A DNA stretch of 37,906 bases. Source: Holophagaceae bacterium (lineage in GTDB: Bacteria; Acidobacteriota; Holophagae; Holophagales; Holophagaceae). Positions 19,853 to 29,048 of the stretch are shown one piece after another. The stretch lies in contig PLUC01000051.1 of assembly GCA_003165415.1 (NCBI GenBank), forward strand, positions 1 through 37,906, given 5' to 3'. The notes beneath the pieces were generated by a model. The model was not told where the DNA came from. It worked only from the letters and a program-made list of their open reading frames with translations, and searched no databases. The first letter of the stretch is position 1, and each line of letters starts with the position of its first letter. A program made the position numbers and the translations under genes.

Positions 19853-21000
19853 TCAGACCAGCCCAATGAACCGCCACCATGTGAGCGCGGTCACGGCCCA
19901 CAGGATCCAGGAGGCGAGCCCCAGCAGCACCGAGGACTTGATCTGGTTCTCCACCGTATACTAGCCGCCGCCGTAGATGATGATGTTGCCCATGGTGTTG
20001 AACGGGAAAAAGAGGGCGTAGGCCATCAGGATGGCCATGGGCAGGCAGAAGCCGGTGAGGTCGAAATGGAGCGCCTGGGCGATGCCGATGTAGATGGGGA
20101 TCATCACCCCGGCCATGGCGGTGGTGGTGGACCAGATGGCGTGGGAGAAGATGGTGAAGCCCATGAGCAGGATCAGCAGCGGGAGCATCGGCAGGGTCTG
20201 CACCCCCAGGCCGTTGAGGGCGGCCCGGATGATCCACTCGAACGCCCTGGTCTTGGTCAGCACGTCCGAGAGGGTGATCACGCCGCCGAAATAGATGAAC
20301 AGCTCCCAGGGGATCAGCTTCTCGGTCTGCTTCCATTCCAGCACGCCGATCTTCGGGGCGAAGATCATCATCGACGCCCCGAACGCCACCATGGTGGAGT
20401 TGAAGCCGTGGTAGAAGTCGGTGGACCAGAGGGTCAGGGCCACCAGAAACCAGAAGATCGCCTTCTTCTCCTGCCCGGTCATGGGGCCCATGGCCGCCAG
20501 TTCTCCGTTGATGTAGCCCATGCCGCCGGGGATCTCCTTCATCTCGGGGGGGAACATCCTCAGGCACAGCCACCCGGTGAACAGCAGGATGAGCAGGTTG
20601 GTGGGCAGGGCCGCCAGCGCCCAGAAGCCCCAGGTGAGCTTGCTTGAAACGCCCACGGCGGTGAGGATCATGCCGATGGCGATGGGGTTGGGGATGGTGC
20701 CGGTGAGGAAGGCCGAGCCGGTGATGTTGCCGGCGAAGGTCTCGGACAGGCCCAGGGCGCGGCCGAAGTTGCTCTTGCCCGGCTCGATCTTGTAGGCCTG
20801 GCCGATGCCCTGGATGATGGGCAGCATCGCGGCCATGCGCGCGGTGTTGGAAGGGGTCAGGGGGGCCAGCACCAGGTTGGCGACCATGGAGGCACCCACC
20901 GCGAAGCTGGCGTCGCGCACCAGCCAGCCGCCCTTCACCGTCCCCGCCGCGTTGCCGACCCAGAAATAGAGCACCGTGACCACGAAGAAGCCGGGAATGG
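19853..21000 (-). pseudogene. DASS/SLC13-type anion (dicarboxylate) transporter, missing N-terminal part and with in-frame amber stop
   Basis: VANLVLAPLTPSNTARMAAMLPII...GNITGSAFLTGTIPNPIAIGMI...GNIIIYGGG-TAG(19961-19963)-YTVENQIKSSVLLGLASWILWAVTALTWWRFIGLV-TGA(19853-19855). Confidence 0.75.
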
Positions 21001-21186
21001 TATGACTGGGTTTGGATTCCGTACCTTACCAACAGGCCAAAGCGGCTGTCCAGGGGTATGCTGCTGCATTCCAGCGTTGCAACACCTTGGGCAGGAGAGC
21101 GGCTGACCCAGCAGAAAAAAGGGGAGGGAGATGAAACCTCCATTGAGATCCGGGCATTCCTCATGAACTGAAAAGGTGGGGATGTC

Positions 21187-22701
21187 TTGAAAAGAGCAAG
21201 CAGAGGTCTGGCCTTCGTTCTCCTGGTTTCCGCCGGGCTCGCGGCCGGTGAGTTCAGTCTCAGTGAAGCCATCCAGACCGCCCTCCAGAACAACCTCCAG
21301 GTGACCATCGCCCGGCAGGACCGGGAGGAGGTCCGGGCCGAGGCTCGAAGCCAGGAGGGCGCCTTCGACTGGACCCTGGGCGCCGACGCCCAGGCCGGCC
21401 GGCTGCAGTCCTTCGCCCCCCAGGCCCAGACCCTGGGGCCCGAACTGCCGCAGACCACGGTCACCAGCATCCGCACCTTCACCGGCAGCCTGAACCGGCT
21501 GTTCCCCTGGGGCGGCACCTTCGCCTTCAAGTACGCCCCCGGCTACAACCATGCCCGCACCACCTCGCCCGGCGGCCCAGACTACAACGGCAACCCGGTG
21601 CCGCCCTACGCCTTCGCCACCCCGAACCCGTACGGCGGCACCCTGAGCGCCACCTATACCCAGAGCCTGCTGCGGGGCTTCGGCAAGGTCCCCACCACCG
21701 CCAACCTGGTGGTGGCGCGCATGCAGGCGGAAGCGGCCGACCACACGTTCCGCCTCGCCATCATCAGACTGGTGGCGGACACCGAGACCCAGTACTGGGA
21801 CCTGGTCTGCGCCAACCGGAACCTGGCCAACAAGCGCCTGGCCCTGGAACTGGCCCAGAAGCACCTCCAGGAGAACACCCTCCGGGTGCGCCTGGGCGCC
21901 ATGGCCGCCATCGAGGTCATCTCGGCGGAATCCCAGGTGGCCAGGGCCGAGCAGGACATCATCGCCGCCGAGGCCCAGGCGCAGAACGCCAGGGACATCC
22001 TGCTGCGGGCCCTCTACCCCGAAGCCGGACACCCGGCGGCGCTGGAGCCCACCGACGATCCCGTCCTGGGCCGCCAGCGCCCGGACGAGGCCGCCGCTGT
22101 CCAGCGGGCCCTGCGCTGCCGGCTGGAACTGCAGTCCGCCAGGATCGGCCGGGAGACGGCCCAGGTGCGGGAGCGGGCGGCGGCCGACCGGGTCCGGCCC
22201 AAGCTGGACGCCTTCGTGCAGTACGACGGCGCCAGCAACAACTACGGCAGCCCGGGACCAGTGAACGGCGACCTGGCCGGCTTCCGGAACCCCGGCTACA
22301 CCTTGGGCCTGTCCTTCGCTCTGCCCCTCCAGAACCGCGAGGCCAGGGGCCGGCACGCCGCCGCCCGGGCCCATCTCAGCGCCCAGGAGCTGCGGCTGCG
22401 GGACCAGGAACTGAGCGTCGCCCTGGAGGTGCGCAAGGCGCTGCGGGATGTGGAAGCCGCCGAGAAGGGGGTGCAGGCCTCCGCCAAGACCCGCCATTTC
22501 CAGGAAAAGAGCCTGGAGGGGGAGCGGACGAAACTCGAGCACGGCCTGTCCACCAGCTTCACCGTGCTGCAGGTCATGACCAGCCTGGAGGAGGCCCGCA
22601 GCGCCGAGCTCAAGGCCCAGATCCACTACGCCAAGGCGGTCACGACCATGGAGGTGGCCCAGGGGATCCTGCTGGAGGCCCGGAACCTTACAGTGAAATA
22701 G
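21187..22701 (+). CDS. TolC-family outer-membrane efflux protein
   Basis: FSLSEAIQTALQNNLQVTIARQDREEVRAEARSQEGAFDW... and LSFALPLQNREARGRHAAARAHLSAQELRLRDQELSVALEVRKALRDVEAAEKGV. Confidence 0.85.
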   Translation: MKRASRGLAFVLLVSAGLAAGEFSLSEAIQTALQNNLQVTIARQDREEVRAEARSQEGAFDWTLGADAQAGRLQSFAPQAQTLGPELPQTTVTSIRTFTGSLNRLFPWGGTFAFKYAPGYNHARTTSPGGPDYNGNPVPPYAFATPNPYGGTLSATYTQSLLRGFGKVPTTANLVVARMQAEAADHTFRLAIIRLVADTETQYWDLVCANRNLANKRLALELAQKHLQENTLRVRLGAMAAIEVISAESQVARAEQDIIAAEAQAQNARDILLRALYPEAGHPAALEPTDDPVLGRQRPDEAAAVQRALRCRLELQSARIGRETAQVRERAAADRVRPKLDAFVQYDGASNNYGSPGPVNGDLAGFRNPGYTLGLSFALPLQNREARGRHAAARAHLSAQELRLRDQELSVALEVRKALRDVEAAEKGVQASAKTRHFQEKSLEGERTKLEHGLSTSFTVLQVMTSLEEARSAELKAQIHYAKAVTTMEVAQGILLEARNLTVK

Positions 22702-23602
22702 CCCCGGGCCAGGCGGCCCGCAGCTCCCCGGCGAAGGTCGCCAGCGCCCCGGCCAGGGGCGAGCCGCCGCGCCAGGCCAGGACCAGCTGCCGTCCGGGCA
22801 CGGGCGGGGCGAAGGGACGCAGCACCAGGCTGGCCCGGGTCCGCTCCATGGGCGCGCACAGGGCGGGCAGCAGGGTCAGGCCCATGCCCGCGGCCACCAT
22901 CTGCATCAGCGTGGGCAGGCTGGATGCCCGGAAATCCGCCTCCCGCGCGCCGGCCTTGGCGCAGATTGCCAGGGCCTGGCCGCGCAGGCAGTGGCCGTCC
23001 TCCAGCAGCAGCAGCGGGGCCTGCTCCAGGTCCCGCAGGGCGATCCTGCGCTTGCGCGCCAGCGGGTGGCCCAGGGGCGCCGCCAGCAGGAAGGGGTCCT
23101 CGGCCAGGGGCGCCCGCGACAGCGTGCCCAGGTCGGGCACCTCGGCCAGGATCGCCGCCTCCAGCCCCCCGGCCAGCAGTTCCCGCACCAGCACCGGGGT
23201 GCGCTCTTCCCGCAGCAGCAGCCGCAGGTCGGGGTGGGCCCGGTGGACCCCGGGCAGGATCTCCGGCAGCAGGTACGGGGCCACGGTGGGGATGAGGCCC
23301 AGGCGCCAGTTGCCGCGGAACGGGTCGGAAAGCAGCCGGGCGGCGGCCAGCAGGTCCTCCGCCTCCCGCAGCACCCGTCGGGCCCGGGCCACCACGAGCT
23401 CGCCGGCGGGGGTCAGCAGCACCCGGCGCTGGTTGCGCTCGAACAGCCGGACTCCCAGCACCGCCTCCGCCTGCTGGATCTGGGCGCTCAGCGCGGGCTG
23501 GGACACATGGGCCCGCTCCGCCGCCCGGTGGAAGCCCAGGGTGTCGGCCAGGGCGACCAGGTACTCCAGTTGGCGGAAGGTGAGGTCCGAAGGGCGGGGC
23601 AT
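22688..23602 (-). CDS. oxyR: OxyR-type hydrogen-peroxide-responsive LysR regulator
   Basis: LTFRQLEYLVALADTLGFHRAAERAHVSQPALSAQIQQAEAVLGVRLFERNQRRVLLTPAG; LLLLEDGHCLRGQALAICAKAG preserves the C199/C208 redox-pair spacing; SSLPTLMQMVAAGMGLTLLPALCAP. Confidence 0.88.
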   Translation of the reverse strand: MPRPSDLTFRQLEYLVALADTLGFHRAAERAHVSQPALSAQIQQAEAVLGVRLFERNQRRVLLTPAGELVVARARRVLREAEDLLAAARLLSDPFRGNWRLGLIPTVAPYLLPEILPGVHRAHPDLRLLLREERTPVLVRELLAGGLEAAILAEVPDLGTLSRAPLAEDPFLLAAPLGHPLARKRRIALRDLEQAPLLLLEDGHCLRGQALAICAKAGAREADFRASSLPTLMQMVAAGMGLTLLPALCAPMERTRASLVLRPFAPPVPGRQLVLAWRGGSPLAGALATFAGELRAAWPGAISL

Positions 23603-23656
23603 GGCCCATGATGATGGCAGCTGTCATAGGGAAATCAAGGGATAGAGCACCACTTC

Positions 23657-23673
23657 GATAGGGTTATCCTATC
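23657..23673. promoter_or_regulatory. OxyR-box-like operator between oxyR and rubrerythrin
   Basis: GATAGGGTTATCCTATC, i.e. ATAG-N7-CTAT with perfect 6-bp arms. Confidence 0.55.
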
Positions 23674-23747
23674 AACCTGATCAAGAAGAAGTATCAACGG
23701 CTTGTCATTAGGAATATTATGATGTCCTTGCTTCTGAGGAGCGCCTT

Positions 23748-24167
23748 ATGCCAAACCTTAAAGGAACCAAGACCCACCAGAACCTGAAGGACGCCTTCGC
23801 CGGCGAATCCCAGGCCAACCGCCGCTACCTGTACTTCGCCAAGGTGGCCGACATCGAGGGCTACCCCGAAGTGGCTGGCAACTTCAAGGAGACCGCGGAC
23901 GGCGAGACCGGCCACGCCCACGGCCACCTGGACTACCTGAAGGGCGTCGGTGATCCCGCCACCGGCCTGCCCATCGGCGACACCGCCCTCAACCTCAAGG
24001 CCGCCATCGCCGGCGAGACCCACGAGTACACCGACATGTACCCCGGCATGGCCAAGAACGCCCGGGAGGAGGGCTTCGGCGAAATCGCCGACTGGTTCGA
24101 GACCCTGGCCAAGGCCGAGAAGAGCCACGCCGGCCGCTTCCAGAAGATGCTGGACAGCATCGGCTGA
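23748..24167 (+). CDS. Rubrerythrin-like diiron protein without C-terminal rubredoxin domain
   Basis: [52 protein letters not shown]...[46 protein letters not shown]; ends at 139 aa with no CxxC rubredoxin motif. Confidence 0.93.
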   Translation: MPNLKGTKTHQNLKDAFAGESQANRRYLYFAKVADIEGYPEVAGNFKETADGETGHAHGHLDYLKGVGDPATGLPIGDTALNLKAAIAGETHEYTDMYPGMAKNAREEGFGEIADWFETLAKAEKSHAGRFQKMLDSIG

Positions 24168-24182
24168 GTGGAGAGGGCAGCC

Positions 24183-25589
24183 ATGGCCGAGCACGACGTT
24201 CCCCCCGGCGATCCCGGGCGCGCGCCCACCACTCCGGGCCACCGGATCAGCTACCTCGCGGGGCCGGCCACCGTCTACGACCCCGCCGATCCCCGCTACT
24301 GGGACGAGGCGCTGCTCCAGGACGAGGTGGAACGGGTCTTCGAGATCTGCCATGGCTGCCGCATGTGCTTCAAGTACTGCGACGCGTTTCCCGGCCTGTT
24401 CGCGCTGCTGGACGACCAGCACCACGGCGATGTGCGCGCCCTGTCCCGGGAGGAGCGCGACGGGGTGCTGGACGCCTGTTTCCAGTGCAAGCTGTGCGAA
24501 GTGCAGTGCCCCTACACCCCCCGGGAGGGCCATGCCTTCGCCCTGGATTTCCCCAAGCTGGTGCACCGCCACCAGGCGGTGCGCCGCAAGCGCGAGGGCG
24601 GCAGCCTGCGCGACAGGGTCCTGGGCGACCCGGACCTGGCCGGGCGCATGGCCCGGGCCAGCTTCGGCTTGGCCAACACCCTGAACCGGGTAACGTTGCA
24701 TCGCTGGTTCATGGACAAGCTGCTGGGGGTGCACCCCCAGGCGCACCTGCCGGCGTTCGCCAGCACCACCTTCGAGACCTGGGCTGACAAGAGCGGCTAC
24801 ATGGCCGATCAGCCGGGTATGGAGGCGGTGCTGTTCCAGACCTGCTTCGTGCAGAACAACGACCCCCAGATCGGCAAGGACACCCTTGAGGTGCTCTGGA
24901 AGAACGGCTGCCGAGCCGGCTGCGTGCGCGGGCTGCAGTGCTGCGGCATGCCGGCCTGGGAGCACGGCGATCTGGACAGCCTGCGCAAGCAGGCCAAGGC
25001 CAACCTGGACGCGCTCATGCCGCACGTGGAGTCCGGGTCCAAGGTCCTGGTGATCAACCCCACCTGCTCCATGATGCTGCGGCGGGAGTATCCCGAGCTG
25101 CTGGACGGCGCCGACCGGGAGCGGGCCAGGCGCCTGGCGGCGGCGGTGCGGGACCCGGGCGAGTTCCTCTGGTCCATCCGCAACGAGGCCCGGGCCAACT
25201 GGAACTTCCTGTCCAGCCCCGGCCCGGTGGCGTACCACGCCCCCTGCCACCTGCGCACCCAGTCGGTGGGCTTCAAGGGCCGCGATCTGCTGCGCAAGAT
25301 CCCCGGGGTCACCATCCAGTCGGTGCTGGAATGCTGCGGCCACGACGGCACCTACGCCCTGAAATCGGAAAGCTACGAGGACGCCAGGCGCATCGGCGCC
25401 AAGGCCTTCCAGGGCATGGCGGCGGTGGAGGACGCCCAGGTGTGGGCCACCGAATGCCCGCTGGCGGCCCTGCAGTTTGAGCAGCACGCCGGCCACAAGG
25501 CCCTGCACCCCATGACCATCCTGGCCCGGGCCTACCGCTCGGACGGATTTCCCACTCCAATCCCTCACGAGGGCCCCCACGAAGGCTGA
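24183..25589 (+). CDS. (4Fe-4S) and CCG-domain heterodisulfide reductase/GlpC-like protein
   Basis: [30 protein letters not shown] ferredoxin motifs, then [13 protein letters not shown] and [17 protein letters not shown] motifs. Confidence 0.92.
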   Translation: MAEHDVPPGDPGRAPTTPGHRISYLAGPATVYDPADPRYWDEALLQDEVERVFEICHGCRMCFKYCDAFPGLFALLDDQHHGDVRALSREERDGVLDACFQCKLCEVQCPYTPREGHAFALDFPKLVHRHQAVRRKREGGSLRDRVLGDPDLAGRMARASFGLANTLNRVTLHRWFMDKLLGVHPQAHLPAFASTTFETWADKSGYMADQPGMEAVLFQTCFVQNNDPQIGKDTLEVLWKNGCRAGCVRGLQCCGMPAWEHGDLDSLRKQAKANLDALMPHVESGSKVLVINPTCSMMLRREYPELLDGADRERARRLAAAVRDPGEFLWSIRNEARANWNFLSSPGPVAYHAPCHLRTQSVGFKGRDLLRKIPGVTIQSVLECCGHDGTYALKSESYEDARRIGAKAFQGMAAVEDAQVWATECPLAALQFEQHAGHKALHPMTILARAYRSDGFPTPIPHEGPHEG

Positions 25590-25591
25590 AC

Positions 25592-26161
25592 ATGGAACCC
25601 CTGGAACGCAAAGACATCCTGGACTTCATGACCTACTACGAGCAGCGCGAGGGTATCCGCGCCTCGGCCATGGCCGCCAAGGCCCTGCGCCGGGTGCACC
25701 TGGGCGAGCACCTCACCTTCCTGTTCGAGAACCGGGAGACCATCCGCTACCAGGTGCTGGAGATGGTGCGGGTGGAGCAGATGGTGCGGGAAGCGGACAT
25801 CCGGCACGAGCTGGACACATACAACGAAGTGCTCGGGGGCGAGGGGGAGCTGGGCTGCACCCTGCTCATCGAGATTCCCGACGAGCAGGAGCGGGCGGAG
25901 CTGCTGCGCCGCTGGCGCGATCTGCCGGACCACATCTACCTGGTTTGCACCGACGGCACGCGGATCAAGGCCGGCTTCGATCCGGGGCAGATGAGCGAGG
26001 ACAAGCTCTCCTCGGTGCAGTTCCTCAAGTTCCGGGTGGGCAGCCGCGTCCCGTGCGCGCTCTGCTCGGACCTGCCGGACCTGTGCGCTGAAGCGGTCCT
26101 GGACGACGCCACCCGGCAGGCGCTCCTGGCCGATCTCGGGGGCTGCTGGGTTCCATCGTAA
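25592..26161 (+). CDS. DUF3501 family protein
   Basis: [101 protein letters not shown]; located directly after the FeS gene. Confidence 0.85.
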   Translation: MEPLERKDILDFMTYYEQREGIRASAMAAKALRRVHLGEHLTFLFENRETIRYQVLEMVRVEQMVREADIRHELDTYNEVLGGEGELGCTLLIEIPDEQERAELLRRWRDLPDHIYLVCTDGTRIKAGFDPGQMSEDKLSSVQFLKFRVGSRVPCALCSDLPDLCAEAVLDDATRQALLADLGGCWVPS

Positions 26162-26196
26162 TGAAGGAGATTCCGCAGCAATTTGATTGAGCCCGG

Positions 26197-26256
26197 CGCC
26201 CATCGGGCGGGGCGGGGCGCTGGCTGGAGCCAGCGGCGCCGGTCCGGTCCGGCGCC
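26197..26256. repeat. Three consecutive GC-rich hairpins in the DUF3501-hlyD intergenic region
   Basis: CGCCC-ATC-GGGCG (26197-26209), CGCTGGCT-GG-AGCCAGCG (26218-26235), GGCGCCGG-TCCGGT-CCGGCGCC (26235-26256). Confidence 0.6.
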
Positions 26257-26292
26257 GGGCGGGAGTGGCATGGATCATGCGAAGGGTCGGCC

Positions 26293-27294
26293 ATGAAGAA
26301 GCCGGTCCTCCTCGCACTGGTCCTGTTGCTCGTCCTGGCCTTCGCGGCGGCCGCCTGGGTCGCCCTGCGCCCACCGGCCGGGAAGCAGGCCCTGGTGTTC
26401 TACGGCAACGTCGATGTGCGTCAGATTTCCCTCGCCTTCAACGGCACCGGGCGGATCGCCACCCTGAGCGCCCAGGAGGGAGACCAGGTCCAGGAAGGAC
26501 AGGTGCTGGGCACGCTGGATGTGCGCACCGTCGCGCTGGAGCTGGCCCAGGCCGAGGCCCAGTGGCGGGCCAGCCAGATGGTCCTGCTGCGGCTCACCAA
26601 CGGCACCCGGCCGGAGGAGATCGCCCAGGACCGGGCCAATGTCGCCTCGGCCAAGGCCGATGCCGACAACGCCCTCCAGCGGCTGGCGCGGGTGGAGTCG
26701 GCCAACGGCGGCACCGGAGGCCAGGCCGTGAGCCAGCAGGATGTGGACAGCGCCCGGGCGCTGGCGCAGGTGACCCGGGCCAAGCTCGACAATGTCGGCA
26801 AGGCCCTCGACCTGGCCTTGGCCGGGCCGCGCATGGAAGAGATCGGCGAGTCCCGGGCCCAGGCCGAGGCGGCCCGCGCGCAGGTGGACCTGCTCGGCCA
26901 CTACCTGGAAGATTGCCGGCTCCTGGCGCCGGTCACGGCCGTGGTGCGCAGCCGGCTGCTGGAGCCGGGCGACATGGCCGACCCCATGCATCCGGCCCTG
27001 GCGCTGGCAGTGCTCAGCCCGAAGTGGGTGCGCGCCTACGTCAGCGAACCGGACCTGGGGCAGATCAAACTGGGCGCCGCGGCCCGGGTGACCACCGACA
27101 GCCAACCCAACCAGGCCATCGCCGGCCGGGTGGGCTACATCTCCTCGGTGGCGGAATTCACGCCCAAGACCGTCCAGACCCAGGAACTGCGCACCAGCCT
27201 CGTCTACGAGATCCGGGTGCTGGTGGACGACCCCGAGGACCGGCTGCGCCTGGGCATGCCCGCCACCGTGCGCCTGGCGGACGGCGCGCCATGA
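26293..27294 (+). CDS. HlyD-family periplasmic adaptor (YbhG-like)
   Basis: N-terminal TM, YGNVDVRQISLAFNGTGRIATLSAQEGDQVQEGQVLGTLD, AQVDLLGHYLEDCRLLAPVTAVVRSRLLEPGDMADP. Confidence 0.9.
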   Translation: MKKPVLLALVLLLVLAFAAAAWVALRPPAGKQALVFYGNVDVRQISLAFNGTGRIATLSAQEGDQVQEGQVLGTLDVRTVALELAQAEAQWRASQMVLLRLTNGTRPEEIAQDRANVASAKADADNALQRLARVESANGGTGGQAVSQQDVDSARALAQVTRAKLDNVGKALDLALAGPRMEEIGESRAQAEAARAQVDLLGHYLEDCRLLAPVTAVVRSRLLEPGDMADPMHPALALAVLSPKWVRAYVSEPDLGQIKLGAAARVTTDSQPNQAIAGRVGYISSVAEFTPKTVQTQELRTSLVYEIRVLVDDPEDRLRLGMPATVRLADGAP

Positions 27295-29048
27295 CCCAGG
27301 AACCGGCGCTGTGGGCCAAGGGCATCCACAAACGTTTCGTGGTGAAGAAGACCGGCAAGACCGTGAACGCGCTGACGGATGTGTCCCTGGCCATCCGCCC
27401 GGGCGAGCTGAGCGCGCTGGTGGGGCCGGACGGCGCGGGCAAGACCACCCTGCTGCGCCTGGCCGCGGGCCTGCTGGACGCGGATGCGGGGGAACTCACG
27501 GTGCTGGGCCTCTCCGCCCCCCGGCAGGCCCAGGCGATCCAGAACCGCATCAGCTACATGCCCCAGCGGTTCGGTCTGTACGAGGACCTGTCGGTGCAGG
27601 AGAACCTGGACCTGTACGCGGACATGCACGGGGTTGCCCGGGCCGACCGGCGCGAGCGCTATGCCCGCCTCCTGGCCATGACCGACCTCGGGCCGTTCAC
27701 CTCCCGCCTGGTGGGCCAGCTCTCGGGCGGCATGAAGCAGAAGCTGGGGCTGGCCTGCACCCTGGTGGGTTCCCCGGAGCTGCTCCTGCTGGACGAGCCC
27801 ACGGTCGGCGTCGATCCGGTGTCGCGGCAGGAATTGTGGGTGATCCTGGACCAGCTCATCGCGGACGAGCACCTCACGGTGCTGGTGAGCACGTCCTATC
27901 TGGACGAGGCCGAGCGCTGCGCCCGGGTGTTCATCCTGCACCAGGGCAAGGTGCTGGCCGAGGGAACCCCCGGGGAGATCCGCGAGCACGCCAAGGGCCT
28001 GGTCTTCATCGCCACGCCCCCCCAAGGGGAAATCGCCCGGGTGCTGCAGGCGCGGCTGCACGACGATCCGGACACGGTGGATGCGGTGCCCCAGGGCGGG
28101 GAAGTGCGTTTCATCCGCAGCCGGCCGGCCCCGGCCGCCCTGCTCGCCGGCGCCAGCGCCAGGCCCGCCGAGGCGCGGCTGGAAGACGGCTTCATGGTCC
28201 TGCTGCGGGCCATCCAGCCGGCCCCCAAACCGGTCTCCGGAGCCGGCAAGGCCGCCCTCCTGGTGGCCCCGAAGGCCACGGCCCCCCCCGGGACGGTCAT
28301 CGAGGTGAAGAACCTCGTGCGCAAGTTCGGCGACTTCACGGCGGTGAACAGCACCTCCTTCTCGGTGCAGCGGGGCGAGGTGTTCGGCCTGCTGGGGCCC
28401 AACGGCGCGGGCAAGACCACCACCTTCCGCATCCTGTGCGGGCTCCTCCCGGCCACCAGCGGCTTCCTGCGGGTGGCGGGCGTGGACCTGCGCATCGCCA
28501 AGGCCGAGGCGCGCCGCAAGGTGGGCTACGTGTCCCAGAAATTCGCGCTCTACGGCAACATCTCCGTGGCCGACAACCTGGCTTTCTTCGGCGGCGCCTA
28601 CGGCCTGCACGGCCCGGAACTGGCCCAGCGCATCACCGCCGTCACCGGCGAGTTCGACCTGGGCGCCCACGCCGGCCTGCCCAGCGGAGAGCTGCCGGGC
28701 GGTTTCAAGCAGCGGCTGGCCATGGCGGCGGCCATGCTGCACGAGCCGGAGATCCTGTTCCTGGACGAGCCCACCAGCGGGGCCGACCCCATGGCGCGGC
28801 GTCAGTTCTGGCGCCGGATCACCGCCCTGGCGGCGGCGGGCACCACCGTGATCGTCACCACCCACTTCATGGAAGAGGCCGAATACTGCGACCGGATCCT
28901 GATCCAGGACGCCGGCAGTCTGCTGGCCCTGGGCACGCCCCAGGAAGTGCGCGTGCGCGCGGGCGCCAGCCCGGAGCACCCCATGAACATGGACGCCGCG
29001 TTCATCGCCATCGTGGAGCAGGGCCGCCGGGGCCAGGTGCCCGCATGA
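27291..29048 (+). CDS. ABC transporter ATPase with two fused NBDs (YbhF-like)
   Basis: Two Walker A motifs (GPDGAGKTT, GPNGAGKTT), LSGGMKQ and LPGGFKQ signatures, two Walker B (LLLDEPTVGVD, LFLDEPTSGAD); starts at ATG 27291 overlapping the hlyD stop. Confidence 0.95.
   Translation: MTQEPALWAKGIHKRFVVKKTGKTVNALTDVSLAIRPGELSALVGPDGAGKTTLLRLAAGLLDADAGELTVLGLSAPRQAQAIQNRISYMPQRFGLYEDLSVQENLDLYADMHGVARADRRERYARLLAMTDLGPFTSRLVGQLSGGMKQKLGLACTLVGSPELLLLDEPTVGVDPVSRQELWVILDQLIADEHLTVLVSTSYLDEAERCARVFILHQGKVLAEGTPGEIREHAKGLVFIATPPQGEIARVLQARLHDDPDTVDAVPQGGEVRFIRSRPAPAALLAGASARPAEARLEDGFMVLLRAIQPAPKPVSGAGKAALLVAPKATAPPGTVIEVKNLVRKFGDFTAVNSTSFSVQRGEVFGLLGPNGAGKTTTFRILCGLLPATSGFLRVAGVDLRIAKAEARRKVGYVSQKFALYGNISVADNLAFFGGAYGLHGPELAQRITAVTGEFDLGAHAGLPSGELPGGFKQRLAMAAAMLHEPEILFLDEPTSGADPMARRQFWRRITALAAAGTTVIVTTHFMEEAEYCDRILIQDAGSLLALGTPQEVRVRAGASPEHPMNMDAAFIAIVEQGRRGQVPA

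Noticed and set aside
19961-19963. Programmed readthrough or recoding of TAG in the DASS gene
   Set aside because: The gene also lacks its N-terminal region and neither tRNA in the window is an amber suppressor, so pseudogene is simpler.
28690-28720. LPGGFKQ in the second NBD as an inactivating mutation
   Set aside because: YbhF-type double-NBD ATPases commonly have a non-canonical second signature, so it is not evidence of decay.
26187-29048. 953-aa ORF as one protein
   Set aside because: Only the part from ATG 27291 has ABC ATPase sequence; the upstream extension overlaps hlyD out of frame.
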